A stretch of 64,000 nucleotides of DNA from Leptospira noguchii serovar Panama str. CZ214 (GTDB lineage: Bacteria; Spirochaetota; Leptospiria; Leptospirales; Leptospiraceae). Each line of letters opens with the position of its first letter. Position 1 is the first letter of the stretch. The translations under genes and the position numbers were made by a program. Where the stretch lies: the NCBI RefSeq assembly GCF_000306255.2, contig NZ_AKWY02000026.1, positions 143,373 through 207,372 of the forward strand, in the 5' to 3' direction. The notes under the pieces are model-generated. The model ran no database searches, was not told the DNA's origin, and saw only the letters and a list, made by a program, of their open reading frames with translations. Below, one piece after another: positions 34,891 to 48,020 of the stretch.

Positions 34891-35129
34891 AATTTTATAT
34901 GATTTCTGTCGAATGGATATGTCAAGCGTATCGCGATATAAATTTATTTCGAAAGTTTACTAATCATTTCAAGCGAAACTGAGTTGTTTATCGAGATACA
35001 AATTTGAATCGTAGTTTTAAAATTGAAGAGATCTGTGGCTTCAACTAAAACAAAGATAAAAGAATGAATGAGTTTCCACATTCTTAAGAATTCTTGTTTA
35101 AAAAAGAGGAACGTTCTACTTTGTAAGAA

Positions 35130-35894
35130 ATGCCTAGTTTCGATAAAGCTATAGAAGTTCAAAAATTAAATCTCCGGTTGGGTCAAAGGACGATTTTAGA
35201 TTCGATTTCCTTCAAAGTAAACTCCGGAGCAATACTGGGAATTCTAGGGCGCTCTGGTTCGGGTAAAACTTCTCTTTTCCGAGCGATTTTAGGAGTTCCT
35301 ACAACCACCAATTTAGAACAAAGTGGATCCATTTATTTTTTCGGAAAGGACCGAAAAGAAACTCCCATCCATCAATTACAACCAGTCTTTCAAGATCCTG
35401 TTGGAAGTTTCAATCCTACTTGGTCTTTGGAAAAGGCCTTGAAAGAACCGCTCCGAATTTTAGGAGGAGAAATTGCAACTAGAGGAGAGTCTTTTTTTCC
35501 GGATTTACTTGAATCTTTTCGTCTGGCAGATAAAGATCTCAATCGAAATGTTCTTTCTTTTTCCGGAGGCGAACTACAAAGGGCAGCGATTCTTCGTGCG
35601 CTTCTTGCGGAACCTAAGATTCTTTTTTTAGATGAGACATTAGGCGCCTTGGATCCAATTCTTTTGAACGAGGTCTTACAACTTTTAAAAAGGATTTCCA
35701 GAGAAAGGAAAATTACAATTTTATTGATTACTCATAGTTTGAGAACGGCTCAAAAATTATGTAATCAAATTGGAATATTAGAAAAGGGTAAAATTCTGGA
35801 TTTTGGAACAACGGAAGAAGTTTTTACGAATTATAAAAGTTCTTTTACGGGGGAACTCATTCGTACAATCGATTTGAGTTCCCTCCGTGTTTGA
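35130..35894 (+). CDS. ABC transporter ATP-binding protein (oligopeptide/nickel type), 254 aa
   Basis: A complete nucleotide-binding domain: Walker [19 protein letters not shown]-loop [18 protein letters not shown] as in DppF/OppF/NikE proteins, signature [17 protein letters not shown], Walker [14 protein letters not shown] and the H-loop [10 protein letters not shown]. No permease, binding protein or second ATPase is adjacent, so it must act with components encoded elsewhere or be an orphan. Convergent with the minus-strand gene that ends one base after it. Confidence 0.9.
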   Translation: MPSFDKAIEVQKLNLRLGQRTILDSISFKVNSGAILGILGRSGSGKTSLFRAILGVPTTTNLEQSGSIYFFGKDRKETPIHQLQPVFQDPVGSFNPTWSLEKALKEPLRILGGEIATRGESFFPDLLESFRLADKDLNRNVLSFSGGELQRAAILRALLAEPKILFLDETLGALDPILLNEVLQLLKRISRERKITILLITHSLRTAQKLCNQIGILEKGKILDFGTTEEVFTNYKSSFTGELIRTIDLSSLRV

Positions 35895-36538
<644 letters not shown>

Positions 36539-36580
36539 GACTCAAGATAAAGGAAGAAAATTGAAAAAAGCAAACCTTTT

Positions 36581-37630
36581 TCATTCGTTTTTGTTTTCTT
36601 CTTCCAAGGACTTGATTTCGGCAAAACGTTGTGCGAGATCTCTTCTTCTTTCAATCACCTTATACGAAAATTCGGAAAAGAATGGATCGTTCGGATATTT
36701 CAGAAGTTGCTCATATTGATCTGCAGCCGTGACATAATCGCCTACTTTACTGGCGGTTTCGGCATAGTAGAAATGAAACTTTTTATTATACTGTTTCTTT
36801 TGTCCTAAATCATCCACAAGCTCGGTTTTCTTAAAAATTCTGTAAGCGTATAAATCTTTAGAAGAAAGTAGTTCGATCCTGGCTCTTCCCAATCTTGCAT
36901 CTGGACTTTGTTCGTCTATTTTTGCAGCTTCTTTGATATAGATCAGTGCGCGATTTCTTAGATCGGTTCGAATGTAGTGATCCGCCAATAGTAATAGTGC
37001 TTCCGTATGAAATTTGTTTAAACTGACAGCTTTTTTCCATAAAATAGTCGCGTTGATTGGTTCTCTTATTATTTCGTATAACGTTCCTAAATGAATAAAG
37101 GTTCTATAATATTCCGGAATTTCAGAACTTGCATATTCAAATTGAATAATGGATTTCTGATATTTTTTTTCGAGATGATACGCCCTTCCTAAATTGTATC
37201 GAAACGGAAAAAACTTTGGATCGAACCTTATTCCTTCTTCAAACATGCTAATCGCTTTGAGTCTATCTTCGGTTTTTCCCTTTTCTAATAGAAATACTGC
37301 TTCGTTGTTAAAAAGACCCGAGTTTAGAATTTCCTTTCCTTCAAATTGAAAACTTCCTTGAGAAGGGGGCGGATCTCCTTTCCAATTTTTTCCTGCAGTA
37401 AGTATAAAGTCTTGTTCCGTTCTTAAAAAAGAACCGTTATTGTAATACTCGGGTGAAAGTATCTCGTTTTCTCCCCAGAGTAACCCTGAGTAGTATTGCC
37501 CTCCGATTTGTATTTGTGCGATTCGATCTGTAAAAGGAAAAATGAGTAAAGTATAATAAAGAAATATATTTCTACGAAACAAAAAGTAAAAAATATTATT
37601 GAGTAAATAGTAAATAGGATTATGATTCAT
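36581..37630 (-). CDS. TPR-repeat exported protein, about 349 aa
   Basis: Starts best at ATG 37630 (AAAGAG upstream), giving a hydrophobic N-terminal segment ([20 protein letters not shown]) as signal or anchor. From about residue 95 a series of tetratricopeptide repeats is visible: [100 protein letters not shown]. Probably a periplasmic or outer-membrane assembly or scaffold protein, with the downstream exported gene as partner. Confidence 0.85.
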   Translation of the reverse strand: MNHNPIYYLLNNIFYFLFRRNIFLYYTLLIFPFTDRIAQIQIGGQYYSGLLWGENEILSPEYYNNGSFLRTEQDFILTAGKNWKGDPPPSQGSFQFEGKEILNSGLFNNEAVFLLEKGKTEDRLKAISMFEEGIRFDPKFFPFRYNLGRAYHLEKKYQKSIIQFEYASSEIPEYYRTFIHLGTLYEIIREPINATILWKKAVSLNKFHTEALLLLADHYIRTDLRNRALIYIKEAAKIDEQSPDARLGRARIELLSSKDLYAYRIFKKTELVDDLGQKKQYNKKFHFYYAETASKVGDYVTAADQYEQLLKYPNDPFFSEFSYKVIERRRDLAQRFAEIKSLEEENKNE

Positions 37631-37654
37631 AATTGACTCTTTCCGTTTTATAAT

Positions 37655-37800
37655 ATGTTGGAACTCACAAAGTTTTAAGATCGATTTTAAAATGTAAGAA
37701 CTTCCATAAATTGGGTCCCCGAGTGAGACCAATTTCCCAAAAGTGTTTGGGTGTTTCCTCTCAGGGAAATTTCCCGGGAACTACCATACAATTCGATTCT
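37655..37800. repeat. Repeat-like sequence upstream of the TPR gene
   Basis: Degenerate copies of the GTGGGAACT family (GTTGGAACTCACAAAG, TGTAAGAACTTCCATAAATT, CGGGAACTACCATACA) lie between the TPR gene and ccmA. The divergent promoters of both transcription units must lie within or beside it. Confidence 0.5.
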
Positions 37801-37917
37801 TCAATTTGAGAAATATACTTTGAATTTTTCTCAAAACGATTTAGAGAATCCACGCCTAAAAAACGCATTGTAAATTCCGTTTCCAAAGAGATTCTGGCAT
37901 CACAAAGAGGAATCGTT

Positions 37918-38536
37918 TTGCCGCCTAACGAACAAGCGCTTTTCGTTTGCAAAGATCTATCTTATTCTATCGGAAAAAAAAGAATTCTCAAAGAGGTTTC
38001 GTTTTCTCTTTTTCGAGGGGAAATCGCTCTTCTGAAAGGAGATAACGGTGCCGGAAAAACCACTCTTCTCAGAGCGATACTCAATCACGTTCGCCACAAA
38101 GATTGTTTTTCTTTCTTCGATTTAAATTCTAAAGCTCCTCAAATTTCTTATCTAGGACACGAACTTGGACTTTATACTTCTCTCAGCCTTCAGGAGAATC
38201 TTCACTACTTTCTTTCCATTACTAAAATTAAATATTCAAAAGAAAAAGTGGAAACACTTCTCAGAGCCTTCCAACTCTGGACAAGAAGATTAGATCCAAT
38301 TTTTACTTTTTCAAGAGGAATGAAACAAAAAGCGGCTTTAGTTCGTGCACTTTTAACCGGAGGAGATTTGATTCTTTTGGACGAACCTTTTACTGCTCTG
38401 GATCGATCTGGACTAGAAACTGCGATTCGTCTTTTAAACGAATATTCGCAAAAATCCGCGGTTCTTATGGTAACTCATGATCTTGGAATTTCTTTCGGAC
38501 GACGTACTATTTCTTTAACTTTAAAGGAGGGAAAAC

Positions 38537-38565
<29 letters not shown>
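37918..38565 (+). CDS. ccmA: Haem exporter ATP-binding protein CcmA
   Basis: ATPase of the CcmABCD system for cytochrome c maturation. Walker [20 protein letters not shown], signature [17 protein letters not shown], Walker [18 protein letters not shown] and H-loop [11 protein letters not shown] are intact; the [15 protein letters not shown] segment is typical of CcmA. The start is TTG with GAGGAA 5-6 bases before it. It heads a long plus-strand gene run and overlaps ccmB by 29 bp. Confidence 0.92.
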
Positions 38566-39208
<643 letters not shown>

Positions 39209-39264
39209 ACGATCCAAGAATCTTTCTTGATTCCACCGACATTCCTACAAATACTTTATTTCGT

Positions 39265-39957
39265 ATGAAAATCAAAATTGCTCATCCCTTTTGGGATTGG
39301 GTTTTATCCGCAGTTTTTTTAATTGGTTTTCCAATTGTAGTTTTATTCTCACTCAATTATCCGAATGTAATTTTACAACAAGGAACCGCTCACCGGATCT
39401 TTTACTTTCACGTTCCGGTCGCATGGGTTGCTCTTTATGGTCCTATTTTTTCACTGATTTTTGCGGTTCTTTATCTGATTCGTAAAGAATCTAAATGGGA
39501 TTTACTTTCTCTTTCCGCAAACCAAATCGCTCTATTATTTGCAGTAGGAGTTATTTTTTCGGGTAGGATTTGGGCCGCAAGTGCCTGGGGAGTTCCTTGG
39601 GACAAAACGGATGCTCGTCTTCAGTCGTTTACAGTTTTATTTATTAGTTTAATTGCATATTTTGTTTTTAGAATATTGATTACGGACGCTTCCAAAAAAA
39701 AGGTCTTTTCGGCTTTTTTAAGTATTTTGTGTGCGGTAAACGCGGTGATCACCTGGGGGGCAATCCGTTGGATAGACAATCCTGGAAACCATCCAGAATC
39801 AATTATGGGTAAGGGTGGAATGGATTCTGACATTCGTCTGAGTTTTTGGCTGGGAGTTTTTGCGTATCACGTTTTATTTTTAGTTTTATTTCGTTTTGTT
39901 TATCGTTTGTCTAAGATCGAAGATCTGAGAGAAAATCTACCGGAAAGGGAAGCGTAA
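39265..39957 (+). CDS. ccmC: Haem lyase/handling protein CcmC
   Basis: Start placed at ATG 39265 ([12 protein letters not shown]); the frame is open earlier, to 39148 inside ccmB, but lacks a better site. Features of Ccm[17 protein letters not shown] with the first haem-ligand His, [20 protein letters not shown] as Trp-rich motif (a variant of WGxxWxWDxRLT), [14 protein letters not shown] with the second His, and six helices. It lacks the usual WWNTLHQP text, so the haem site is somewhat divergent. Third gene of the ccm unit. Confidence 0.88.
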   Translation: MKIKIAHPFWDWVLSAVFLIGFPIVVLFSLNYPNVILQQGTAHRIFYFHVPVAWVALYGPIFSLIFAVLYLIRKESKWDLLSLSANQIALLFAVGVIFSGRIWAASAWGVPWDKTDARLQSFTVLFISLIAYFVFRILITDASKKKVFSAFLSILCAVNAVITWGAIRWIDNPGNHPESIMGKGGMDSDIRLSFWLGVFAYHVLFLVLFRFVYRLSKIEDLRENLPEREA

Positions 39958-39963
39958 AAAATC

Positions 39964-41926
<1,963 letters not shown>

Positions 41927-41951
<25 letters not shown>

Positions 41952-42175
41952 TTCTCAAAGAATCCGTTTTAGATCCGCAAGGAAGTACGGTTAAAAAAGT
42001 TCTTTCCGAGGTTGGAGAAAAATCGGTCCAAGACGTGAGAGTAGGTAAATACATAGAACTCAAAATAGACGCTCCAAGCGAAGAGGCCGCTAGAAAGGAC
42101 GTAGAAAGACTTTGTGATAAGATTTTAGTCAATCATGTTATAGAAACATATTCTGCGAATATTCAAAAAATATGA
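41927..42175 (+). CDS. purS: FGAM synthase subunit PurS
   Basis: Small bridging subunit of the three-part PurLQS formylglycinamidine synthase. The 82-residue protein begins [20 protein letters not shown] and contains the family pattern [20 protein letters not shown] and a final [14 protein letters not shown]. It is nested between purC and purQ (25-bp and 4-bp overlaps), the usual position. PurL is not in this window. Confidence 0.94.
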
Positions 42176-42831
42176 AAGTAGCTGTGATCACTTTTCCGGG
42201 TTCTAATTGTGATTCGGATATTTATCGGGTTTTAAAAGATCAATACAACGCCGATGTGGACCGGGTTTGGCATCGGGACGGGTTAGATAAAAAATACGAA
42301 CTTGTAATATTGCCCGGTGGTTTTTCTTACGGAGATTATTTACGTTCTGGTGCAATGGCCGGTTTTTCTCCGGTGATGAAATCAGTTAAGGAACACGTGG
42401 ATAAGGGTGGAAAACTTTTTGGGATTTGTAACGGGTTTCAGATTTTGACCGAAGCGGAATATCTTCCAGGTGCACTTACGAGAAATAAAACGCTCAAATA
42501 TATCTGTAAAACTGTGACTTTAAAAAAAGGTTCTGCTGGAAATCCTGTGACCGCTTCTATGGACGTTCGTAAAGAATTAAAAATTCCGATCGCTCACGCG
42601 GATGGTTGTTATTATGCGACTTTGGATGTTCTCAAACAACTTCAGGATGAAGATAGAATTTTATTTCGTTATTCCGGTGAGAATCCGAATGGTTCTTTAG
42701 ATTCTATCGCTGGGATTACTTCTAAAAATTTTAAAATCGCGGGAATGATGCCTCATCCGGAAAGAGCGATGAATCCGGTTACAGGTGAAATGGATGGTAA
42801 AGTAGTTCTGGATTTGATCTTAGGAGCTTGA
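42172..42831 (+). CDS. purQ: FGAM synthase glutaminase subunit PurQ
   Basis: Class I glutamine amidotransferase that supplies ammonia to PurL. Motifs: [14 protein letters not shown] at the start, [20 protein letters not shown], the nucleophile Cys in [16 protein letters not shown], and the His-Glu pair in [12 protein letters not shown]. Length 219 aa is normal. The start overlaps the purS stop (ATGA). It is the last gene of the run; no clear hairpin follows. Confidence 0.95.
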   Translation: MKVAVITFPGSNCDSDIYRVLKDQYNADVDRVWHRDGLDKKYELVILPGGFSYGDYLRSGAMAGFSPVMKSVKEHVDKGGKLFGICNGFQILTEAEYLPGALTRNKTLKYICKTVTLKKGSAGNPVTASMDVRKELKIPIAHADGCYYATLDVLKQLQDEDRILFRYSGENPNGSLDSIAGITSKNFKIAGMMPHPERAMNPVTGEMDGKVVLDLILGA

Positions 42832-43521
42832 AGTCTTTTTTGTAAAAGGCGATTCTATTTATTTTTCGAAAATTAAGAACTTGTCTCAAAACCTTAAAGA
42901 ACTTTACGAGATCATTCTTTGAAATTTTTAATAAAATGTAGTAGCTCCTACAAATTAAGTCGCATTTGTTAATTTGTGAACTTTCAAGCAGTTCTAATCT
43001 CGTTCAATTTTCGTAATAGTTCCCACAAATTAAGTCTTCTCTGGTTTATTCTGAGATTTTGAATCATCCGTAAAAAATTAAATTTTTGCGGTAGTTCCCA
43101 CATTTTCAAAAAGATCTCATTCTAACTTGGGTCCTGCAATGTGCTGAGTTCAGGAGGTTTTTTATTCGCCAAGATTTTTTTACACTGAATTTGCGTTATT
43201 TTAACGAACATGAGTTTGGCTTCTGAAAAAGTTGGACCTAAACCTTGTAGATCGATTTCTAAAATGTGGGAACTACTGCAAATCGCGATTGTACAAACAA
43301 ATTCTAAAATTGTGGGGACACAACTTTTAGAAAAATCTTTCCAATTTTCTGAGACGGAACTTACGACATTTGAGTTTATTGATTCTTTCTTTAAGATTTT
43401 GAGGCAAGTTTCTCGGGATTATAATAATCAATGTTCTAAGTTATAAACTAAGTGGATAGGGGAGGCTTATTAAAATATTCTAAAACGATAAAAAGCGGAA
43501 ACGTTTATAAAGGGTGTCAGC
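42832..43521. repeat. Intergenic region with GTGGGAACT repeats
   Basis: No supported gene. Cores lie near 42940 (GTAGTAGCTCCTACAAAT), 43017 (AATAGTTCCCACAAATT), 43092 (GGTAGTTCCCACATTTT), 43266 (ATGTGGGAACTACTGC) and 43313 (GTGGGGACACAACTT). The 78-codon frame at 43210 is made of these repeats and was rejected. Confidence 0.65.
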
Positions 43522-44541
43522 TTGAATCGAATTTTTCTGATCGCGTTTTTAATCCTCAACTCACTTTTGATTCTATCTTGCAAAGACGAAAAAAAAGAAA
43601 TTGTCCATAAAGAAGATCAAACAAAAAAAGTAGAAGCGATTTCCTATCCTTTTCCTTCGGATAATGCTCCTACTCCGGAGAGAATTCTACTCGGAAAAAC
43701 ACTGTTTTTCGATCCGATCGTATCTGGTTCTAATTGGGTCAGTTGTGCTTCTTGTCATAATCCCGGGCTTGCTTGGACGGATGGGCTTAAAACGGCAGTC
43801 GGACATAATATGAAGATTTTAGGAAAAAATACTCCTACAATTCTCAATGGCGCCTATGGAAATAAAATGTTTTGGGATGGAAGGGCAGATAGTTTGGAAG
43901 AACAGGCTTTGGGTCCGATCACTTCTCCAGATGAAATGAGCCAGAATATGGAAGAGCTTATATTAGAATTAAAGAATATTTCAGGATATAGAAATCTATT
44001 TTCCAAAGCGTACCCAAACGAGGAAATTAGCGCGGCGACGATTGGAAAGGCGATTGCGAGTTTTGAAAGAACGATCCTTTCAACGGAGTCGGCCTTTGAT
44101 CGTTGGAAAAAAGGGAATAAAGCTGCGATTTCCGAATCGGCGCAAAGAGGTTTTACCATATTTAACGGAAAAGCAAATTGTTCTTCTTGCCATCAAGGAG
44201 AACAATTTTCAGATAACGGATTTCATAATATAGGTTTAAAAAATGCGATTAAAGAAGTCGGAAGATTTAAAATCGTGTCGGTAAAATCTATGAAAGGTGC
44301 TTTTAAAACTCCGGGGCTGAGAGACGTTGCCTTAACTGGACCATATATGCACGACGGAAGTTACACAACGTTGGAGGAAGTGGTTGAACACTATGATCGA
44401 GGTGGAGACGAAAAAAATAATTTGGATCCAAATATGCTCTCACTTAAACTTACGGATCAAGAAAAAACGGATCTTGTAGAGTTTATGAAATCTCTAAGCG
44501 GTAAAAGGGCTTTGATTACGGTTCCGGAACTTCCGAGATGA
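43522..44541 (+). CDS. Di-haem cytochrome c peroxidase family lipoprotein (MauG/CcpA-like), 339 aa
   Basis: Signal with lipobox LLILSC (Cys20). Two haem c sites are visible: CASCH at residues 75-79 and CSSCH at 220-224. Family text includes ERILLGKTLFFDP, GKNTPTILNGAYGNKMFWDG, FKTPGLRDVALTGPYMHDGS and LEEVVEHYDRGG. It probably reduces H2O2 in the periplasm, or acts as a MauG-like oxidase. TTG start with AAAGGG upstream. It is followed by a cupredoxin and a cytochrome c, likely electron partners. Confidence 0.94.
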   Translation: MNRIFLIAFLILNSLLILSCKDEKKEIVHKEDQTKKVEAISYPFPSDNAPTPERILLGKTLFFDPIVSGSNWVSCASCHNPGLAWTDGLKTAVGHNMKILGKNTPTILNGAYGNKMFWDGRADSLEEQALGPITSPDEMSQNMEELILELKNISGYRNLFSKAYPNEEISAATIGKAIASFERTILSTESAFDRWKKGNKAAISESAQRGFTIFNGKANCSSCHQGEQFSDNGFHNIGLKNAIKEVGRFKIVSVKSMKGAFKTPGLRDVALTGPYMHDGSYTTLEEVVEHYDRGGDEKNNLDPNMLSLKLTDQEKTDLVEFMKSLSGKRALITVPELPR

Positions 44542-44573
44542 TATATTATTAATTAATAAATTAGGAGTATTGA

Positions 44574-44891
44574 ATGTTTATTCGATTTTTAGTGGTTTTT
44601 ATTTCTTTGGTTTTTTGGAGCGGAAATATTTCGGCTGCAGAACACGAGGTTGGTCAAAAAAATAAAGGTTTTACTGTAGAATCTTTAAAAATCAAGGTCG
44701 GAGATGTGGTAAGTTTTCCAAATTACGATACTTTTTATCATAACGTGTATTCTTTGTCGCCTACGAAAATTTTCGATTTAGGTTCTTATTCTCAGGGCAA
44801 AACACAAAAAGTAAAGTTCGAAAAACCGGGTAAAATCACGGTTCAATGTGCGATACATCCAGAAATGAAAATGACTATAGACGTACAATGA
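44574..44891 (+). CDS. Exported cupredoxin (plastocyanin-like), 105 aa
   Basis: Signal peptide (FLVVFISLVFWSGNISAA) and a single blue-copper domain: GDVVSFPNYDTFYHNVYSLS supplies the first His, and VQCAIHPEMKMTIDV supplies Cys, His and Met. This matches the methylamine-utilisation-associated or plastocyanin-like families. AGGAG lies before the ATG. Its stop overlaps the start of the cytochrome c gene (ATGA), and it follows the peroxidase gene by about 32 bp. Probable electron carrier to the peroxidase. Confidence 0.93.
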   Translation: MFIRFLVVFISLVFWSGNISAAEHEVGQKNKGFTVESLKIKVGDVVSFPNYDTFYHNVYSLSPTKIFDLGSYSQGKTQKVKFEKPGKITVQCAIHPEMKMTIDVQ

Positions 44892-45250
44892 TGAAAGAAT
44901 ATTCTAAATTTATAATTCTTTTTCTTTCTTCGGGGTTTTTGTTTTCTGTGGCGGCTCTTGATACTATGGAGAAATCAGCGGTTCGGGGGAGTATCGTGTT
45001 TAGAACTTACTGCGTTCTTTGTCACGGAGAGGCAGCCGACGGAAAAGGACGATTGGCAACTGGGAAGGTGCCTCCTCCTGCAAATCTTACGATTACTAAA
45101 CTGACCGATGCACAAAAAGAGGAAATCATTAAAAAAGGCGGGGGTGGTGTAAACCGTTCTCCGTTTATGCCTCCCTGGAAGGAGGAATTATCCGAAGAGC
45201 AGATTAAGGACGTGATTTCCTATATCAATTTTCTTTCGAAATCGAAATGA
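44888..45250 (+). CDS. Exported mono-haem cytochrome c, 120 aa
   Basis: Start at ATG 44888 (overlapping the cupredoxin TGA), giving a signal peptide (FIILFLSSGFLFSVAAL). Haem site CVLCH in FRTYCVLCHGEAADGKGRLA and the distal Met in NRSPFMPPWKEELSEEQIKD, then VISYINFL, as in cytochrome c class I/cbb3-type. An upstream frame extension to 44846 is a shadow. Completes the peroxidase-cupredoxin-cytochrome unit. Confidence 0.94.
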   Translation: MMKEYSKFIILFLSSGFLFSVAALDTMEKSAVRGSIVFRTYCVLCHGEAADGKGRLATGKVPPPANLTITKLTDAQKEEIIKKGGGGVNRSPFMPPWKEELSEEQIKDVISYINFLSKSK

Positions 45251-45278
45251 TCGGAAAAAATTCCGCAACTTTTAGACA

Positions 45279-46991
45279 GTGAATTTACTCGGCAATATCA
45301 GGATTAAAACAAGGTTACGTCTCAGTTTTGGCGCTATCATAGGAGTTTTTATTCTTTCTTCGGCTTTGATCGTTTACAATACTTTCGTGTATCGTAAAAC
45401 GATTCGATCGATGATAGAAAATTCTCAGCCTAAGTTCCAACTGATGAATCTGACTTTGGAAAAGTTGATTCTTGCGGAACTGACGATTTCGTCCAAAGTA
45501 TCCACGATTGACGCTCTTCTTTCCGAAGAGGAATACGAAAAGGTTAAAACTCTTTTAGAAGAGATAAAGAAGAGTAACGTTACGTTTCGGGAATTTCCTT
45601 TGGAAGAAAACGAACTTGAAAACCTAAAAATTCTCGAAGACGGTGTTAAAAATTTTGCTCAATACGCGGAAACGATTCATATATTAGGTAAAGATAATAG
45701 AAGACAAGAAGCTCAAATTCTTTATGTTCGTGGGGTGAATCCTCTAAGTGCTTCTCTAAGAAAAACGGTCAAAACTTTGATTGAGTTTGAAGCGTCCAAT
45801 TCCCGCAAAAACGAAGACACGGCAGAATCTCAACTTACCTTTTCCTTGTATATGATCTGCGTTCTTTCTCTTCTTTCTTTGGTGGCGGGTATTTTATTTT
45901 CCAGATCTATCATACGATCCGTGATGTTTCCTTTAAGAAAGGCGATTCATTTTGCGTCCGAAATTCAAAACGGAAATTTGAACAATCGGATTCAGATTGA
46001 TCGTTTTGATGAGATGGGAGAACTTTTGGAATTTTTAAAGAAAATGGAAGTTTCACTTCGTGAGATCATTGTAGAAGCAAGGATTTCGGTCGAAAACTCG
46101 GAAAAAGCCAGTAAAGAATTTTATAAGGTTTCGAAAGAATTTATTTCCACCTCGGAAACTCAGGCAAACGATTCTCAAAAAGTGGCTGATCATATAGATC
46201 GTTTGAGTACTTTAGTAGAAGCGAATACTTCCGTCATTCTTACTTCTGCGGAACATCTTAGAAATTTAGAAAAGGAAATTCAAAAAAATCTTTCTTCATT
46301 AATTAACGTTACGAACTCTTTGGACTCTTTGGCTTTGCAGGCAAAAGAATCTTCCGAGACCGCACTCAAAGGACAAGAAAAAGTAGACGGAATTCAAAAA
46401 TCGTTTTTAGAAGTAAAAAGAACGGTTCAAAAAATCAATGAATCTCTTGTTAAGATCGGAGATATTTCTACTCGTACAAATATGCTTGCTCTTAACGCCG
46501 CGATCGAAGCGGCAAGAGCTGGAGATCATGGAAGAGGTTTTTCGGTTGTCGCGGATGAAATTTCACAACTGGCTGAACATACGATGAAAAATACAAGAGA
46601 GATAACGGATTTGATTGAATTTACAAGATCCAGTATCGAATCCGGAGACGGAGAAATGAATCAGTTCTCCGATTTTTTCACGATCATCCAAGAAAACGCG
46701 TCTAACATGGCTCGTTTTAGTATGCATTTATTGGAAGATATGAGAACTCAAGAAACTGGTTTAAATCTTTGTTCTCGCCAGATGTACGAGGTCGCTTCGA
46801 ATATTACGGATTTAGAACATTCTTCTTTGGAAAATAAAAGTGCATACAGTTCTATCAAACAATCGATTCAGGATCTTTCCCAGGGAGCGAACTTGATTTC
46901 TGCCGGTTCTCAAGAGATCAGTTCTGGCGCAAAACGGATCGATGAACAATCCGGTAAAGTAAAACGTTTGATGGAAAAATTTTCGATTTAA
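45279..46991 (+). CDS. Methyl-accepting chemotaxis protein, 570 aa
   Basis: Transmembrane helix 1 at about 12-32 (LRLSFGAIIGVFILSSALIV), a periplasmic four-helix-like sensor to about 185, helix 2 at about 187-208 (LTFSLYMICVLSLLSLVAGI), then HAMP (FPLRKAIHFASEIQNGNLNN) and the signalling domain with the conserved hairpin tip ISTRTNMLALNAAIEAARAG, followed by GRGFSVVADEISQLAEHT. GTG start 28 bp after the cytochrome gene. It could report on redox or oxygen through its neighbours, but this is only context. Confidence 0.94.
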   Translation: MNLLGNIRIKTRLRLSFGAIIGVFILSSALIVYNTFVYRKTIRSMIENSQPKFQLMNLTLEKLILAELTISSKVSTIDALLSEEEYEKVKTLLEEIKKSNVTFREFPLEENELENLKILEDGVKNFAQYAETIHILGKDNRRQEAQILYVRGVNPLSASLRKTVKTLIEFEASNSRKNEDTAESQLTFSLYMICVLSLLSLVAGILFSRSIIRSVMFPLRKAIHFASEIQNGNLNNRIQIDRFDEMGELLEFLKKMEVSLREIIVEARISVENSEKASKEFYKVSKEFISTSETQANDSQKVADHIDRLSTLVEANTSVILTSAEHLRNLEKEIQKNLSSLINVTNSLDSLALQAKESSETALKGQEKVDGIQKSFLEVKRTVQKINESLVKIGDISTRTNMLALNAAIEAARAGDHGRGFSVVADEISQLAEHTMKNTREITDLIEFTRSSIESGDGEMNQFSDFFTIIQENASNMARFSMHLLEDMRTQETGLNLCSRQMYEVASNITDLEHSSLENKSAYSSIKQSIQDLSQGANLISAGSQEISSGAKRIDEQSGKVKRLMEKFSI

Positions 46992-47080
46992 AATTTATTA
47001 TTAATAAGTGTTTTTATTTCTTTAACGTAAGTTTGATGTAAGAGAATTTTGGCGAATAAAAACTCGATGCTACTCTCTAC

Positions 47081-47358
47081 CATAACCTTACCCACAGTTG
47101 AAGAAGATTTTAGAATCAATGCATATTTTTCAAGTGTTCCGACAAGAATGAGTCTTTTACTTGCAAAAAGTATGTTTTTCTGATAGAGAAAAGTCTCTCA
47201 AACCTTTCCACCTCCCACCTGAATTGCGACCCAAAATTAGGGAAAACTCAGCACAACGCTCTCTATATGGATCGCGTTGCAGGGTAAGTTTTATAGAGGA
47301 TTTGTCATAATTCCGACAGATTTATATTGAGATTCAAATATTTGTGGGTAAGGTTATG
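47081..47358. mobile_element. 278-bp non-autonomous element with 16-bp TIRs
   Basis: Perfect terminal inverted repeats, CATAACCTTACCCACA (47081-47096) and its complement (47343-47358), are flanked by a 9-bp near-perfect direct repeat, ACTCTCTAC (47072-47080) and ACTCTCTAT (47359-47367). There is no ORF inside. A block CTCTATATGGATCGCG within it resembles the 35-bp repeat unit at 54.4 kb. Probably a MITE or the deleted relic of an IS whose family makes 8-9-bp duplications. Confidence 0.75.
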
Positions 47359-47383
47359 ACTCTCTATGGATCGCAGCATAATA

Positions 47384-47479
47384 AAGTTGTTAAAAAATTT
47401 CTTTAGATCAACAAAACTGCTTTAATCTACCGTTGTCATGAAACAGAAACTGATTGAGAATTAATTTTTCAACAACTAT
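47384..47479. repeat. MITE-like palindromic element, copy 4
   Basis: Left end AAGTTGTTAAAAAATTT after TA, right end AATTTTTCAACAACTATA. Interior blocks are GATCAACAAAACTGCTTTAA and CATGAAACAGAAACTGATTG. The ends are slightly decayed. Confidence 0.7.
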
Positions 47480-48020
47480 AGTATTCAGTTCGAATTATAA
47501 TTTCTAAATTTAAGTTATTTAGAATATAATAATTTTATGTTTTTTGTAATTTAAATCTTATTGGCGATTCTCTTGTTTTTGGGGATGTGGAAATTTGTTA
47601 TTTAACGTGAGCTCGACGTAAGAAAACCTGGGCGAATCCGTCTGCCACAGTCGGACCGGGCTCTCAGCTCTGATCAATAAATTGTATATAGGAACGTTAT
47701 ACAACTTATAGTCGTAGATTTCAATTTAGAACGCGATCTGTCGAGCGACTCATAGGGAGCGTGCATTGAGTTTCCAGAAGCGAGATGCTGAGTTCGAGAG
47801 AGCGTTCTGCTGAGTTTCCCCGCATCGATCCCTTTCGCGTTATACCGAACTCACGTTAATAATGAGACGTAATTTGTGGGAACTATCACAAATCACGATT
47901 TTACGAACAAATCTAATGTAGGAACTCATACTTTTAGAAAATTCTTTTTATTTTCTTTCGCTTAACTTACGCTAATTGTAATTTATCTTTGAACAAAATG
48001 GAAGATTGAATGAAAATCTT

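Larger units (their letters stand above)
46992..48020. repeat. Long intergenic region with several repeat types
   Basis: No gene. In order: a TTTAACGTAAGTTTGATGTA block near 47021, a 278-bp mobile element (47081-47358), a MITE copy (47384-47479), TTAACGTGAGCTCGACGTAA near 47600, a GC-rich repeat near 47632-47690, a GAGTTT-rich block (47760-47850), and GTGGGAACTATCACAAATCA near 47877 followed by the usual tail. Confidence 0.65.

Noticed and set aside
37761..37952. Minus-strand frame opposite the ccmA start
   Set aside because: Shadow of the ccmA 5' region and its upstream repeat; no ribosome site.
43210..43446. 78-codon frame before the peroxidase gene
   Set aside because: Built from repeat copies and lacking a ribosome site.
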